64,000 nt of DNA from Flavobacteriaceae bacterium (GTDB lineage: Bacteria > Bacteroidota > Bacteroidia > Flavobacteriales > Flavobacteriaceae), in the NCBI GenBank assembly GCA_021648755.1, contig JAKISG010000001.1:111738-175737 (forward strand). The letters are read 5' to 3'. The notes beneath the pieces are model-generated. The model was given only the letters and a program-made list of their open reading frames with translations, searched no databases and had not been told where the DNA came from. The position numbers and the translations under genes are program-made. Positions within the stretch are counted from its first letter, which is position 1; every line of letters begins with the position of its first letter. Shown piece after piece: positions 10,653 through 18,153 of this stretch.

Positions 10653-11615
10653 ATGAATTCAATTAAAATAATAAAAAACCGTTCAGATGTTGGCGCAGGA
10701 ACTCGTGGCTCAGATATGGGAATTGACGCCATAGAGATTGCCGCTATAAATATTGAAAATCAATTTTTTAACAATTACCAATACGAAGATGTAATTACAA
10801 CAAACGAATCAGTTTATAATAAAGTAAACAATACTTTTGCAAGACGAATTTCTAGCGTATTAAAACAATGCCAACGCTTAAGTAATCATGTGCAAGTTAA
10901 TCTACAAGAAGGTAGATTCCCTTTAGTGCTATCTGGCGACCACTCTTCTGCTTTAGGTAGTATTAGTGGAGTTAAAGCAGCATTTCCATCTAAAAAAGTT
11001 GGGGTAGTTTGGATAGACGCACATGCAGATATTCATTCGCCCTATACCTCACCTTCAGGTAATATTCACGGTATGCCTTTGGCCGCCGCCTTAGCAGATG
11101 ATAATTTAGACTTTCAGATAAATGAAGTCTCTAGAGAAACTGAAGATCTATGGGAAAGAATGAAAAATATAACTGTACCAGAAGCCAAAATAGTTGCTAA
11201 TAATTTAGTATATTTTGGAGTTCGTGATACTGAAAAACCAGAAGATGCCCAAATAGATAAATTAAAAATAAAAAATTATAAAGTTGCAGAAGTTCGCTTT
11301 CGGGGCTTAAAAACTTGTGTAGATGAAGCTTTAGAAAGACTATCCGATTGCGATGTAATTTACATCTCCTTTGATGTAGATAGTATGGATTGTAACATGA
11401 TTTCTTACGGAACAGGAACACCAGTACCAAAAGGCTTTGATCAATTTGAAATTATCGAAATCATCCATCAATTCATGAAATCTAAAAAAGTAGTCTGTAT
11501 AGAATTTGTAGAAGTAAATCCTTTGTTAGACTTAAAAGGAAATAAAATGGCAGAAGTTGCTTTTGAAATTTTAGAACAAGTTGCTTTAAAGATAGAAAAG
11601 ATAATTTTAAAATAG
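10653..11615 (+). CDS. Arginase-family ureohydrolase (probable arginase)
   Basis: The 320-residue protein belongs to the ureohydrolase superfamily, whose members hydrolyse guanidino compounds with a binuclear Mn centre. All ligand motifs are present: GDHSSALGS (His97), WIDAHADIHSP (Asp122, His124, Asp126, His128) and SFDVDSMD (Asp241, Asp243). The text GTGTPVPKGF after the last motif is typical of arginase, so arginine to ornithine plus urea is the best guess. Formimidoylglutamase or agmatinase activity cannot be excluded. No other arginine catabolism gene is adjacent. It starts 67 bases after gltA and may be co-transcribed with it. Confidence 0.85.
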   Translation: MNSIKIIKNRSDVGAGTRGSDMGIDAIEIAAINIENQFFNNYQYEDVITTNESVYNKVNNTFARRISSVLKQCQRLSNHVQVNLQEGRFPLVLSGDHSSALGSISGVKAAFPSKKVGVVWIDAHADIHSPYTSPSGNIHGMPLAAALADDNLDFQINEVSRETEDLWERMKNITVPEAKIVANNLVYFGVRDTEKPEDAQIDKLKIKNYKVAEVRFRGLKTCVDEALERLSDCDVIYISFDVDSMDCNMISYGTGTPVPKGFDQFEIIEIIHQFMKSKKVVCIEFVEVNPLLDLKGNKMAEVAFEILEQVALKIEKIILK

Positions 11616-11643
11616 GCTAAAAAAAATAGTAGAATCTGCTAAA

Positions 11644-12090
11644 TTAAAATAAAAGAGCCACTTTTTTACATACAAACTCAAGTAATTTAGTATCATTTGC
11701 AGTAAATGAATTTAGTGTATGTGAATCAATATCTATCTGACCAATATTTTTTCCATTTTTAAAAATAGGAATCACAACTTCTGACTTTACCTCAATTCCG
11801 CATGAAATATAATTATCTTGCTTAGTGACATCTGGCACCATAAAATTTTCATTACTAATCGCAACCTGTCCACAAATCCCTTTACCAAAAGGTATGATTG
11901 TATGTTCAGTAGATTTACCTGAAAATTGTGCTAACTTTAACTCGTTTTTGTTTCCGTTTTTAAAGTAAAACCCAACCCAATCGTAATACTTAATTTCTTT
12001 TTTTAATAAATCACAAATTTGCTGTAATTTTTCCTCATTTTTAACTAAAGTGTTTAATATGGATACTATTTTTTGTTTTAAAATTTTCAT
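11644..12090 (-). CDS. GAF-domain protein related to free methionine-(R)-sulfoxide reductase
   Basis: The 148-residue protein is a single GAF domain of the free-Met-(R)-sulfoxide reductase type. Conserved landmarks are WVGFYF (about 38-43), GKGICGQVA with Cys73, NYISCGIEVKSEVVIPIF with Cys97, and GQIDIDSHTLNSFTANDTKLL. The well-studied enzymes use up to three cysteines. Here the one that precedes the GICG motif appears replaced (the segment reads STEHTIIPFGKGICG). Reduction of free methionine sulfoxide is plausible but not proven. It converges on the arginase gene, with only 28 bases between them, and is divergent from xrtF. Confidence 0.75.
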   Translation of the reverse strand: MKILKQKIVSILNTLVKNEEKLQQICDLLKKEIKYYDWVGFYFKNGNKNELKLAQFSGKSTEHTIIPFGKGICGQVAISNENFMVPDVTKQDNYISCGIEVKSEVVIPIFKNGKNIGQIDIDSHTLNSFTANDTKLLEFVCKKVALLF

Positions 12091-12230
12091 TTTAATTTTT
12101 TGTTGTAAATTCTGTTTTTAAATATGATGTTAATTTTAGTGATTAATAAGTATATAAGCTACACTAAAACTTATTTTCGATACTCAAGGTCAAGGTAAAC
12201 TAAATACTAAAATAGAATACAGGTTTATTT

Positions 12231-12258
12231 TTGAATTAAAATACTTTCCGTAATTTTG
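12231..12258 (+). promoter_or_regulatory. Promoter of the xrtF operon
   Basis: TTG at 12231-12233 and TAATTTTG at 12251-12258 are separated by 17 bases, a fit to the Bacteroidota TTG-N17-23-TAnnTTTG promoter. A transcript starting about six bases later would have a leader of roughly 15 bases before the TTG start of xrtF. Confidence 0.6.
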
Positions 12259-12280
12259 GACAAATATAAAAATCAATCTC

Positions 12281-12823
12281 TTGCAAAAAAACAAAGCCTT
12301 ACTATTTTTTTTAATAAAATTTTTTATCAGTTATTTTTTGATGTTGAGTTTATACAATTTATATTTAAATAAAACGCAAGAAAGAGTGCTTTTTTCTTGC
12401 TCACCAATAACAGAAACAGTTGCAAAACAAGCAGCTATAGTGAGCAGTTTTTTAGGCTATAAGACAACTGTAGTACAGCATAAAGAAGAATTGTCGTATA
12501 AAGTTTTAGTACATAATAAATATATTGCAAGAGTAATAGAAGGTTGTAACTCTATAAGTATAATCATTTTATTTTGGGCATTTATTATTGCTTTTTCGGG
12601 TAAAATCAGCACAACAATAATTTTTGGTTTAGCAGGTAGTTTATTAATTTATACGCTAAATGTTTTTAGAATTTCTTTATTAGCAATTGGACTGTATAAA
12701 TACCCAAAACAACAAATTATTTTTCATGATTTACTTTTTCCAGCAATAATATACGGGTTTATTGTGGTGCTTTGGTTAATTTGGATTAAAAAATTTACAT
12801 ATTTAACTAAGAAAAATGTCTAA
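12281..12823 (+). CDS. xrtF: Exosortase family protein XrtF
   Basis: The 180-residue multi-pass membrane protein matches the Flavobacteriia exosortase XrtF. Exosortases are membrane transpeptidases with a Cys-Arg-His triad. The corresponding residues are Cys89 in VIEGCNSISI, Arg130 in LNVFRISLLA and His149 in FHDLLFPAIIYG. Hydrophobic spans are seen near 8-28, 85-105, 112-130 and 150-172. The start is TTG at 12281, supported by the promoter just upstream and by the absence of a suitable ATG before the first span. It overlaps its partner gene by eight bases. The substrate of XrtF is not known, and I see no PEP-CTERM-like tail in any protein of this window. Confidence 0.88.
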   Translation: MQKNKALLFFLIKFFISYFLMLSLYNLYLNKTQERVLFSCSPITETVAKQAAIVSSFLGYKTTVVQHKEELSYKVLVHNKYIARVIEGCNSISIIILFWAFIIAFSGKISTTIIFGLAGSLLIYTLNVFRISLLAIGLYKYPKQQIIFHDLLFPAIIYGFIVVLWLIWIKKFTYLTKKNV

Positions 12824-13247
12824 TTCTGTGCGATATATATTAGTTGGGTTATTATTTATAGCTTTAATTTTAGTTAGAGCATTTCAAAATGTGTTATTTT
12901 ACGATCCTTTTATTGCTTATTTTCAAAATGACTATTTACATTTGCCATTTCCAGAATTTAATACAAAGAAACTAGTATTTTTTTTATTTTTAAGATATTT
13001 AATTAATACCATATTATCCCTAGCAATAATCTATTTATTATTTAAAGTAAAATTTTTTATATTTAGCATAAAATTTTATACTTATGCTTTTATAATTTTC
13101 TTATTTTTATTTTTTATTGCTTTACAGTTTCCAAAAAATTATTTATTTTTATTTTATGTTAGGCGATTTTTAATTCAACCTTTATTCGTTTTAGTGTTAG
13201 TTCCCGCATTTTACTACCAATTAAAAAGCACTGATTTTTTTAGATAA
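12816..13247 (+). CDS. Exosortase F system-associated membrane protein
   Basis: This 143-residue hydrophobic protein has about four membrane spans and overlaps the 3' end of xrtF by eight bases, so the two are translationally coupled. The text VRAFQNVLFYDPFIAYFQND and the C-terminal FYVRRFLIQPLFVLVLVPAF fit the family that always accompanies XrtF in Flavobacteriia. Its role is unknown. A scaffold or partner for the exosortase is the simplest idea. Confidence 0.85.
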   Translation: MSNSVRYILVGLLFIALILVRAFQNVLFYDPFIAYFQNDYLHLPFPEFNTKKLVFFLFLRYLINTILSLAIIYLLFKVKFFIFSIKFYTYAFIIFLFLFFIALQFPKNYLFLFYVRRFLIQPLFVLVLVPAFYYQLKSTDFFR

Positions 13248-13399
13248 AAAACAAACTAGATATCTATAAATTACTTATACTGCACCGTATATAAATCATA
13301 AAAAAATCGTAATTTTACGATGATTTTAAAAAACAAATTAAAAAAATGCCGTAGTTTTTACTAAGATTAAATCTAGTAGTTTGGTTTATTAGATAAATT

Positions 13400-13429
13400 T
13401 TGAATACTCGCTTTTATAAATTAAATTTG
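13400..13429 (+). promoter_or_regulatory. Promoter of the Nif3-like gene
   Basis: TTG at 13400-13402 and TAAATTTG at 13422-13429 are separated by 19 bases, a perfect match to the Bacteroidota promoter. The start codon follows 21 bases later. Confidence 0.7.
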
Positions 13430-13449
13430 CTATTTTTAAAAATAAGAAA

Positions 13450-14265
13450 ATGACCATAAAAGAGATAACAAATTACCTAGAAGAATTAGCACCATTATCA
13501 CAAGCTGAAGATTTTGATAATGTAGGTCTATTAATTGGTAATGCTAAAACTAAAGTAACAGGTATTTTAGTAACTTTAGACGCTTTAGAAAAAACAGTTG
13601 ATGAAGCAATTGCAAACCATTGTAACTTAATTGTAAGTTTTCACCCCATAATTTTTAAGGCTCTAAAAAAATTGAATGGCGACAGTTATGTAGAACGAGT
13701 TGCCATAAAAGCAATTAAAAATAATATTGCAATTTATACAATGCATACGGCTTTAGATAATTCTTTTTATGGCGTATCTGCTAAAATGTGTGCTGTTTTA
13801 GGTTTAGAAAACAGAAAAATACTAATTCCAAAAGAAAATAACCCTAAAATAGGTATGGGTATGATAGCTACATTGCCAACGGAAATGACAGAAAAAGATT
13901 TTTTAAATCTAGTTGCTTTAAAATTTCACGCAAAAGGAGTTCGACATTCCAATTTCACACATCAAAAAATAAAAAAAGTAGCACTTTTAGGAGGTTCTGG
14001 CGCTTTTGCTATTGCTAATGCTAAAGCAAAAAATGCAGATGCGTATATCTCTGCGGATTTTAACTATCATGACTTTTTTAAGGCAGAAGATAAGTTACTT
14101 TTAATAGATATTGGACATTATGAAAGCGAACAATTCACAAAAAGTCTTTTAGTTGATTATCTTAACAAAAAAATTAGTAATTTTGCCACTTATTCGCCTG
14201 CTGGTCGAATTATTTTATCAGGAAAAAATACAAATCCAATAAACTACTTATTAAATAATGGCTAA
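13450..14265 (+). CDS. Nif3-like dinuclear metal-centre protein, short form
   Basis: The 271-residue protein belongs to the Nif3/YbgI (GTP cyclohydrolase I type 2-like) family, which forms hexameric toroids with a two-metal site. Ligand motifs are visible at both ends: SFHPIIFK (about 60), YTMHTALDN (about 97-105) and, near the C-terminus, LLIDIGHYESEQF. Most Bacteroidota members I know are about 365 residues because a PII-like domain is inserted in the middle. Here the text passes directly from ENRKILIPKENN to PKIGMGMIATLP, so that domain is absent. The function of the family is unresolved. It overlaps the next gene by eight bases. Confidence 0.88.
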   Translation: MTIKEITNYLEELAPLSQAEDFDNVGLLIGNAKTKVTGILVTLDALEKTVDEAIANHCNLIVSFHPIIFKALKKLNGDSYVERVAIKAIKNNIAIYTMHTALDNSFYGVSAKMCAVLGLENRKILIPKENNPKIGMGMIATLPTEMTEKDFLNLVALKFHAKGVRHSNFTHQKIKKVALLGGSGAFAIANAKAKNADAYISADFNYHDFFKAEDKLLLIDIGHYESEQFTKSLLVDYLNKKISNFATYSPAGRIILSGKNTNPINYLLNNG

Positions 14266-15031
14266 AACGAAAGAAGTAACTGTAGAAGAAAAACTTAGAG
14301 CACTATATGATTTACAGTTAATTGATTCAAGAATTGATGAAATTAAAAGTACTAGAGGTGAACTACCTTTAGAAATTGAAGATTTAGAAGATGATATTAC
14401 AGGCATAAACACTAGGTTAGAAAATTTTATAACAGAATTAGAAAACTTAAAAGTTAATATTAGTGATAAAAAGCAGGCGATTGAAGAGTCTAATGCTTTA
14501 ATTAAAAAATATACAAAACAACAAGATAAAGTTCGTAATAATAGAGAATTTGACTCTTTATCTAAAGAAGTTGAGTACCAAGAACTAGAAATTCAATTGG
14601 CAAATAAGCGTATTAATGAACTCAAAGTAAAAATTATACATAAAGAAGAAGTAATTGTTGGCTCAAAAGAAAAATTAACAGATTTAGAAGTACACTTAAA
14701 ACATAAAAAAGAGGCACTTTCAGAAATTATGGAAGAAACTGCTAAAGAAGAAAAAATATTAGGTAAAAAGTCAGACGAGTTTAGTAAATTAATAGAAGAA
14801 CGGTTACTAAAAGCTTATCAAAGAATTAGAAGTAATGTGCGTAACGGTTTAGCAGTTGTACCAGTTGAGAGAGGTGCGTCAATAGGATCTTATTTTACCA
14901 TACCACCACAAAGACAAATGGAAATAGCAATGCGTAAAAGAATAATTACCGATGAACATAGTGGTAGAATATTGGTAGATATTGAACTAGCAACTGAAGA
15001 AAAACAAAAAATGTCAAAATTTATTTCTTAA
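14258..15031 (+). CDS. Coiled-coil protein of the C4-type zinc-ribbon (CT398-like) family, zinc ligands lost
   Basis: The 257-residue protein is mostly a long antiparallel coiled coil (about residues 10-190) rich in Glu, Lys and Leu. It has a small C-terminal domain reading AVVPVERGASIGSYFTIPPQ and IITDEHSGRILVD. In the wider family this tail is a zinc ribbon with two CxxC pairs. Here no cysteine is present at all, so zinc cannot bind in that way. The start ATG overlaps the end of the Nif3-like gene, a pairing conserved in many bacteria that suggests a shared function, which is still unknown. Confidence 0.85.
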   Translation: MAKTKEVTVEEKLRALYDLQLIDSRIDEIKSTRGELPLEIEDLEDDITGINTRLENFITELENLKVNISDKKQAIEESNALIKKYTKQQDKVRNNREFDSLSKEVEYQELEIQLANKRINELKVKIIHKEEVIVGSKEKLTDLEVHLKHKKEALSEIMEETAKEEKILGKKSDEFSKLIEERLLKAYQRIRSNVRNGLAVVPVERGASIGSYFTIPPQRQMEIAMRKRIITDEHSGRILVDIELATEEKQKMSKFIS

Positions 15032-15172
15032 TAAAACTAAAAGTTACCCTAAGAGGTAAGTTTTCGAAAAATGACAGGTTTTTGTAATGATTTAACTAAA
15101 TTTGGTAAATCAGTGTTCATTTTATGTTTTAAAATTTGTTATTTTGTATAACCTGATTTACTAAAATGCATA

Positions 15173-16852
15173 ATGATTTACCCCAAAAAAGAACTTGCAC
15201 AACTTATAATTTACGCTTGCCAAGAAAACGGAATTGAAAAAGTAGTTATTTCTCCTGGGTCTAGAAATGCAGCATTAAGCATTGGGTTTTTTAATAACAA
15301 AAAAATAAATTGCTTAAGTATTGTTGATGAGCGTTGTGCCGCCTTTTTTGCTCTTGGTATTGCACAACAAACTAAAAAACCCGTAGCCTTAGTTTGCACT
15401 TCTGGATCCGCATTATTGAATTATTATCCTGCTATTGCAGAGGCTTATTACAGTAATATCCCACTAGTCATTTTATCTGCAGACAGGCCAAAACATTTAT
15501 TAAAAATTGGTGATGGTCAAACGATTAAACAATATGCTGTTTTTGCGAATCATATTTTAAAATCAGTTCAATTAATTGAAGAAGTAGATGCATTGAATCA
15601 TAATTTTAAAACGGTAAATACAACTTTACAGTTAGCCATATTAGAAAGTGGACCAGTGCATATTAACATTCCGTTTAATGAACCACTGTACGAAATAACA
15701 AACAAACCTACTTCATTTCCGAAAATAAGTAAAATTGCTATTCCGACTTTATTAGAAGAAAAACCTTTAGATATCAATACCTTAGAAAAATTTGCAACAA
15801 TATGGAATAATTCAAAAAAGAAAATGGTACTTATCGGGACATATTTTCCATCTGAATTAATTCAAACACAAATAAATCATTTAGTCAAAGATAGTTCTGT
15901 TTTGGTGCTAACAGAAACGACTTCTAATATATATCATAAAAAGACAATTAATGCTATAGATAAGTTAATAGTTCCGCTAACAGAAAAAGAATTAGAAACT
16001 TTACAACCCGAAGTTTTGCTAACTTTTGGAGGTATGATAGTGTCTAAAAAAATAAAACAATTTTTACGTAAATACCAACCAAAACAGCATTGGCATATTG
16101 ATAAAAAAAATAAGTTAGACACTTTTCATTGCTTAACAAAGTATTTTAAGATTTCAGCAGCATTATTTTTTAGTCAGTTTTTCTTTTTAACAAAAGATAA
16201 TAAAAGTGATTATCAACAAAAATGGTTATCTATTAAAGAAAAAAGAGAACAAAGTCATCATAAGTTTTTGTTAGAAACAGGATTTTCGGACTTAAAAGTA
16301 TTTGGTATTATTTTAAAATCTTTACCTAAAGATAGTTTATTACAATTAGCAAATAGTTCTATTATACGTTATTCACAATTATTTAATTTAAAAAATACAT
16401 TACAGGTTTTTTGTAATAGAGGCACAAGTGGTATTGATGGTAGTACTTCAACAGCAATTGGTGCTAGTTTTGCAACAAACAGGCAAACTATTTTTATAAC
16501 TGGTGATATCAGTTTTTTTTATGACAGTAACGCTTTGTGGAATAATTACATACCTACAAACTTTAGAATTATATTAATTAACAATTCTGGTGGTGGGATT
16601 TTTAGATTTATTCCTGGACCAAAGACTACAAATGTACTGCCTCTTTTTGAAACACCACATAACTTAAATGCATCACATCTATGTAGTATGTATGGTTTTG
16701 AATATTTAAGCACCAAAAACACTACTGACTTAACTAAAAAATTGACTTCTTTTTACTCAAAATCTAACCAACCAAAATTGATAGAAATCTTTACACCCAA
16801 AAATTTAAACGACTTAATTTTAACTAAATATTTTTTTTCTTTTAGAAATTAA
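15173..16852 (+). CDS. menD: 2-succinyl-5-enolpyruvyl-6-hydroxy-3-cyclohexene-1-carboxylate synthase
   Basis: The 559-residue protein is MenD, a thiamine-diphosphate enzyme that joins isochorismate and 2-oxoglutarate in menaquinone biosynthesis. The N-terminal pyrimidine-binding domain has VVISPGSRNAALSIGF and SIVDERCAAFFALGIA with the catalytic Glu. The C-terminal diphosphate-binding region has NRGTSGIDGSTSTAIGASFA and FITGDISFFYDSNALWNN. The length is normal. Menaquinone is the electron donor for the alternative complex III encoded further on. It may share a transcript with the DUF2853 gene 61 bases downstream, though that gene has its own promoter-like element. Confidence 0.96.
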   Translation: MIYPKKELAQLIIYACQENGIEKVVISPGSRNAALSIGFFNNKKINCLSIVDERCAAFFALGIAQQTKKPVALVCTSGSALLNYYPAIAEAYYSNIPLVILSADRPKHLLKIGDGQTIKQYAVFANHILKSVQLIEEVDALNHNFKTVNTTLQLAILESGPVHINIPFNEPLYEITNKPTSFPKISKIAIPTLLEEKPLDINTLEKFATIWNNSKKKMVLIGTYFPSELIQTQINHLVKDSSVLVLTETTSNIYHKKTINAIDKLIVPLTEKELETLQPEVLLTFGGMIVSKKIKQFLRKYQPKQHWHIDKKNKLDTFHCLTKYFKISAALFFSQFFFLTKDNKSDYQQKWLSIKEKREQSHHKFLLETGFSDLKVFGIILKSLPKDSLLQLANSSIIRYSQLFNLKNTLQVFCNRGTSGIDGSTSTAIGASFATNRQTIFITGDISFFYDSNALWNNYIPTNFRIILINNSGGGIFRFIPGPKTTNVLPLFETPHNLNASHLCSMYGFEYLSTKNTTDLTKKLTSFYSKSNQPKLIEIFTPKNLNDLILTKYFFSFRN

Positions 16853-16864
16853 CATATTATTTGC

Positions 16865-16872
16865 TATCTTTG
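16865..16872 (+). promoter_or_regulatory. Candidate -7 promoter element of the DUF2853 gene
   Basis: TATCTTTG matches TAnnTTTG and lies 41 bases before the start codon, just after the menD stop. The -33 region is T-rich (near 16831-16843) but has no exact TTG. Confidence 0.45.
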
Positions 16873-16913
16873 AAAATAAATTAGTATAAATTAATCTATA
16901 AAAATTAAAAATC

Positions 16914-17252
16914 ATGAGTAAAAGAGACGAATTAATTGCATTATATGCAGATGAATTAAAAAGTAAATGTGGTGTGACAGCAGATATGGATTTGCTAACT
17001 AAAGTTACTATTGGTTGTGGACCTTCCATTTACAATAAAGACTCTTCAACTGTTGCTTGTGGGCAAGAAAGTGAATTAGAGACAGTAAAAAACAACTATT
17101 TAATTGGTAAATTAGGTCTAAAAGATGCTGCTAATTTAGATGCTGGAATTAAAGAAGTATGTAAGCAAATGGGAACTTCTAATAAAAATAAATATAGAGC
17201 AATGTTTTATTATTTATTGTGTGTAAAGTTTGGCAAACAAACTATTTATTAA
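16914..17252 (+). CDS. DUF2853 family protein
   Basis: This 112-residue soluble protein starts MSKRDELIALYADELKSKCG and contains GCGPSIYNKDSSTVACGQ and KNNYLIGKLGLKDA, which match the small DUF2853 family. No catalytic motif is apparent and the function is unknown. In this genome it carries five cysteines, which is many for its size. It follows menD and converges on the hydrolase gene. Confidence 0.85.
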   Translation: MSKRDELIALYADELKSKCGVTADMDLLTKVTIGCGPSIYNKDSSTVACGQESELETVKNNYLIGKLGLKDAANLDAGIKEVCKQMGTSNKNKYRAMFYYLLCVKFGKQTIY

Positions 17253-17321
17253 AATTTACAGTTTAACTGGTGTAAACTACTATGTTTAGTGAAGTGCTTA
17301 GCCAATATGGTTTATTGAATA

Positions 17322-18083
17322 TTATTTTAAAAAATCAACAACATGGTTGTAAAAATCAGTTGGATTTTCTGCGTGTAACCAATGACCTGCATTTTTAACG
17401 GTTTTAACTATTGCTTTTGGAAAATGTGCATTTATTAGTGCATTATCATTTTTAGATATATAATTAGAATTTTCACCTTTTAAAAACAGTACTTTATTAT
17501 TAAAATTAGTAAAACTAGGCAGTGCAATTCCGACTTCTTCTATATTTTTGGTAAGACATTCTAAATTAAAACGATAGGCAAGTTCCCCTTTGCTTTTCCA
17601 ATAGATATTTTTTAGTAAAAATTGTCTAATTCCGTTTTCATTAATATATTTCTTTAAAATTTCTGCTACTTCTCTTCTTGTTTTTTGAACGGAAAAGTCA
17701 ACTGTATTTAAAGCTTCTAAAATTAGTTGATGATGTATTGGGTAATATCTTGGCGAAATATCTGCGACTATTAATTTAGATATCATTTCTGGAAAAGTAA
17801 CTGCAAACAGCATTGCTGTTTTCCCACCCATAGAATGTCCTAATAAATTTACTTTTTTTAAAGAATAATGTTTTATATAATTATGTAAATCTTCTACCAT
17901 TAGTTCGTAAGAAAAATCAGTAGTATGAAAACTACGACCATGATTTCTCTGATCAATTAAATGTACTTCGTAATTTTCTGCAAACCTATTTGCTAAAGAC
18001 TTCCAATTATCCCCCATACCCAAAAAACCGTGAAGAATTAATAAAGGTTGACCTTTGCCTAGAATTTTTGAGTATAATAGCAT
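17322..18083 (-). CDS. Alpha/beta-fold hydrolase (YbfF-type esterase)
   Basis: The 253-residue protein is a cytoplasmic alpha/beta hydrolase. It has the oxyanion HGFLG (about 18-22), DQRNHGRS (about 44-51), the nucleophile elbow GHSMGG with Ser84, and a C-terminal catalytic His in NAGHWLHAENP. These features resemble the YbfF acyl-CoA/ester hydrolase group. The substrate cannot be told from sequence. It lies 70 bases from the feoB stop, and both are on the minus strand. Confidence 0.85.
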   Translation of the reverse strand: MLLYSKILGKGQPLLILHGFLGMGDNWKSLANRFAENYEVHLIDQRNHGRSFHTTDFSYELMVEDLHNYIKHYSLKKVNLLGHSMGGKTAMLFAVTFPEMISKLIVADISPRYYPIHHQLILEALNTVDFSVQKTRREVAEILKKYINENGIRQFLLKNIYWKSKGELAYRFNLECLTKNIEEVGIALPSFTNFNNKVLFLKGENSNYISKNDNALINAHFPKAIVKTVKNAGHWLHAENPTDFYNHVVDFLK

Positions 18084-18153
18084 TTCTAATTTTTAATTTA
18101 TTCAAAATCTAATATTTATTATTAGATTTTGTTATATAATTTTAAATTGAGTT

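Noticed and set aside
10653..11615. Dimethylarginine dimethylaminohydrolase or agmatinase
   Set aside because: The Mn-ligand motifs GDHS, DAHADIH and SFDVD are those of the ureohydrolase fold, which excludes the former; the GTGTPVPKGF segment favours arginase over agmatinase.
17253..17321. TTTACA/TGTAAA inverted repeat between the DUF2853 and hydrolase genes as a terminator
   Set aside because: The stem is only six base pairs and no T-run follows on either strand.
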